This document shows positions 22,539 to 24,478 of a stretch of DNA of 24,478 nucleotides, in pieces. The stretch covers positions 1-24,478 of the forward strand of contig JBBQSF010000032.1 of NCBI GenBank assembly GCA_038214085.1, given 5' to 3'. This DNA comes from JBBQSF01 sp038214085. Its GTDB lineage: Bacteria; Bacteroidota; Bacteroidia; Bacteroidales; CG2-30-32-10. Position numbers and translations under genes: made by a program. The notes beneath the pieces are model-generated. The model was not told the origin of the DNA, did no database searches, and saw nothing but the letters and a program-made list of their open reading frames with translations. The stretch's first letter is position 1, and each line of letters opens with the position of its first letter.

Positions 22539-23281
22539 AATAAAAAATGAAGTAGAGTTGATGTTTTGATTTATTAAAATTTGTTAATCGATTTCATTAC
22601 TGTCCGATTTGAAAATTTTTAAAATAAAGAATGTAAATAATTAATTTCTTCTTTTGCCTATTTATTATAGCGGAAGTAATTAATATTTAGTAATTTACAT
22701 CTTTAGTTTTGATATCGGAATGTGGCAAAATAAATTGCTGAAATAAATTCCTCGAAAATAAAAAAGACTGCTTTTTAAAAAACGTCGGATTGTTAAATGT
22801 GATAAGGCTTTTAATAAAATAGCTTTATTTTTAACTTACAATAGTGAATATGTATATATTATGTATTTGAGTCGAATAATAAATGCATTATGTCTGATAA
22901 ATGCCAATCTTCGACGAATAATTAAAAAACAATTAATTTTCATTAAATTTGCAAACTATTATGAAAAACCGATTTAGCCTGCTGAAAATGTGAGTGAAAG
23001 GGCGGAGCTGTAAGGATTTGATAAAATTATAAAAAAATAATAATTCAGAAACTGGTCTTAACTTTATAAACTTAATGTGATAAACATAATATCACGAATC
23101 AGATTGAGGGCAAAATAAAGACTGTATTAACGATGTTAATTTTGTATCAATATCGGTCTCTTTCCCATTATCGAGATCTTAACCAAAAGACTTTATAGAG
23201 CGGTTTCAATAACTATCGGCACAAAATATAACCAAAACTATTTTTTACGCATTTTCCAAATAACAAAGGAAAAAAAATAAC
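22539..23281. other. Long intergenic/leader region before the sugar transferase
   Basis: I see no gene here. TAGTTTTG (22704-22711) and TAAATTTG (22944-22951) match the -7 consensus in the + direction, the latter implying a leader of about 320 nt. A 10-codon frame (ATG 22961 to TGA) starts a few bases after that box. A small hairpin ATTAAC-GAT-GTTAAT with trailing T residues lies near 23127-23141. AAAGGA at 23265-23270 is a possible ribosome binding site 11 nt before the sugar transferase ATG. Regulation by leader read-through is possible but unproven. Confidence 0.35.
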
Positions 23282-24478
23282 ATGAGTAATTTTACGTCTT
23301 CCCATACAAACACAGCCAAAAGTCCAGTTGATGAGGCGAAGACTTTACGTAAAAAAGGAAACAAACGCTTTGTAAAAAATTTGGTATGGGAAATTTTTGC
23401 TCTTTTCTGTGTAATTATTATAGTCAGCTTGCTGAAGTATGGCAATCACTTTGAACAGATTTTCCGTTTCTATATCTCGAATATCATTTATTTGCTGATA
23501 CTCCTTGTAGTTTCTTTCGGTTTCAATAAATATGAGCGTAAGGAAAAGGTTGGTTTCTACCGGGCTGTTGATAAATATTTTAAATCCTGGCTGATTACCA
23601 CCGCAATCTTTATTTCTGTTGTGTATCTTTTGGGTATCAACATCAGCAATTTGAAATGGCTCATCATTACCTATGGTAGCTTCTTCTTATTTGAATTCGC
23701 CCTATTGTTTCTGCGCTATTCTTTTCGTCGTTCGGTAGATATGGAGAAAACAAGAGAAGATGAGCACTTGCGAATTATTCAAAAAGGAATTCAGGCCCAA
23801 GAGGAAATATCTGTTGACGCTAAGCATCAGACGCCGATAGTTGGTTTGAAATCAATAAGAAATCCTGAAATCAAAGAACTGATACAATCCCACTCTCAAA
23901 AAGAACATTTGAATCGTCTGCTTTTTTTTACATTTAGCCAGTTTAATTTACTTCCATATATCGATAAGTCTTTTGATCAGATCATAAATCTTTCAAAAAT
24001 AAACCGAATCAGGTTTATAAATAAATTTCATGAAACGGCCAATATCAAACTTTGCCAAGGAGGTTTATATTTTGTATGTGCCGAAACATTGGATCAACGA
24101 AAAAAAAGAATTTATAAAAAGTTGCCACCAATCATTGGACAAATTGGATGGTTTTTTGACTTTTTTGCTCATCGTGTAAGCCCTCGCTTGCCATATATCC
24201 GAAAGTTTTATTTCCTGCTTTGGATGCATTGGAATAAACCATTGAGCTATACCGAAACGCTGGGCAGGCTTTACAGTTGCGGATTTGAGCTGGTCGAGGA
24301 AAAAGTGATTGACAATAAATGGTGGTTTGTAATGCGCAAGGTAAGTGCCCCAGCGCTTAATTATGATGCGACTTATGGTTTACTTATAAAATTAAAGCGC
24401 CTTGGCAAAGAAGGCAAACCCATTAAAGTATATAAATTCCGCACCATGCATCCTTACAGTGAGTTTTTACAGGAATTG
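23282..24478 (+). CDS. Polyprenyl-phosphate sugar-1-phosphate transferase, 3' truncated by window end
   Basis: The frame is open for 399 codons to the last base. There are four membrane segments at about 33-51, 62-80, 103-119 and 124-144. A soluble region (about 150-370) follows, including LGRLYSCGFELVEEKVIDNK and WWFVMRKVSAPALN. The visible end is LIKLKRLGKEGKPIKVYKFR followed by TMHPYSEFLQEL. The KVYKFRTMHPYSE block is the start of the WcaJ/PglC-type bacterial sugar transferase catalytic domain, in the form found in Bacteroidota. The enzyme would transfer a sugar phosphate onto undecaprenyl phosphate, starting an exopolysaccharide or O-antigen unit at the cytoplasmic membrane. Most of the catalytic domain is outside the window. 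It is probably the first gene of a polysaccharide cluster. Confidence 0.85.
   Translation, partial: MSNFTSSHTNTAKSPVDEAKTLRKKGNKRFVKNLVWEIFALFCVIIIVSLLKYGNHFEQIFRFYISNIIYLLILLVVSFGFNKYERKEKVGFYRAVDKYFKSWLITTAIFISVVYLLGINISNLKWLIITYGSFFLFEFALLFLRYSFRRSVDMEKTREDEHLRIIQKGIQAQEEISVDAKHQTPIVGLKSIRNPEIKELIQSHSQKEHLNRLLFFTFSQFNLLPYIDKSFDQIINLSKINRIRFINKFHETANIKLCQGGLYFVCAETLDQRKKRIYKKLPPIIGQIGWFFDFFAHRVSPRLPYIRKFYFLLWMHWNKPLSYTETLGRLYSCGFELVEEKVIDNKWWFVMRKVSAPALNYDATYGLLIKLKRLGKEGKPIKVYKFRTMHPYSEFLQEL

Overview
The window looks like part of an AT-rich Bacteroidota chromosome, probably an environmental or metagenomic Bacteroidia-type lineage. The support is a type IX secretion (T9SS) C-terminal sorting domain, TAnnTTTG-type promoter boxes, few Shine-Dalgarno sequences, lipoproteins with a Bacteroidota-style lipobox, and lineage-typical families (DUF4301, head-GIN, DUF4369-like/thioredoxin, TIGR04133-like radical SAM, and a Bacteroidota-type sugar transferase).

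Layout. 1-1143 is the 3' part of an MFS exporter. 1356-5929 (+) is a tightly packed run: gcvT, a ComB-like phosphatase, a zinc phospholipase C/S1-P1 nuclease-like protein, a HAD hydrolase and a second MFS transporter. Its last gene overlaps tail to tail with a minus-strand cluster. Read leftwards from 10771, that cluster is mnmD, mscL, a 70-residue lipoprotein, a radical SAM/SPASM enzyme, a head-GIN lipoprotein, and a secreted peptidylarginine-deiminase-like protein with a T9SS signal. 10781-11674 holds 80-bp tandem, hairpin-forming repeats on both sides of a GxxExxY (PD-(D/E)xK-like) gene. 11697-14803 (-) carries pepE, a methyltransferase, a small membrane protein and a propeller-like lipoprotein. 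14902-17631 (-) is a 909-residue exported TPR-like protein.

17758-18252 contains two tRNA-Leu genes (CAG and GAG), terminators, and two broken partial copies of the CAG tRNA carrying short palindromes. 18332-19867 (+) is a DUF4301 protein. 20223-20918 (+) is a surface-protein remnant with two in-frame TAA codons; its 3' end runs into a compact multi-helix inverted-repeat structure. 21108-22511 (-) is an exported thioredoxin-like protein. After a 770-nt gap, 23282 to the window end is the start of a polyprenyl-phosphate sugar transferase, probably the first gene of a polysaccharide locus.

The strongest leads are four. First, a PPAD-like secreted deiminase with the architecture and length of the Porphyromonas virulence enzyme. 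Second, a very small radical-SAM/lipoprotein pair, translationally coupled through a TTG start and sitting directly behind mscL. Third, the GxxExxY gene embedded in a hairpin-repeat array. Fourth, the structured element at 20898-21056. All functional calls come from reading motifs by eye; no database search was run.
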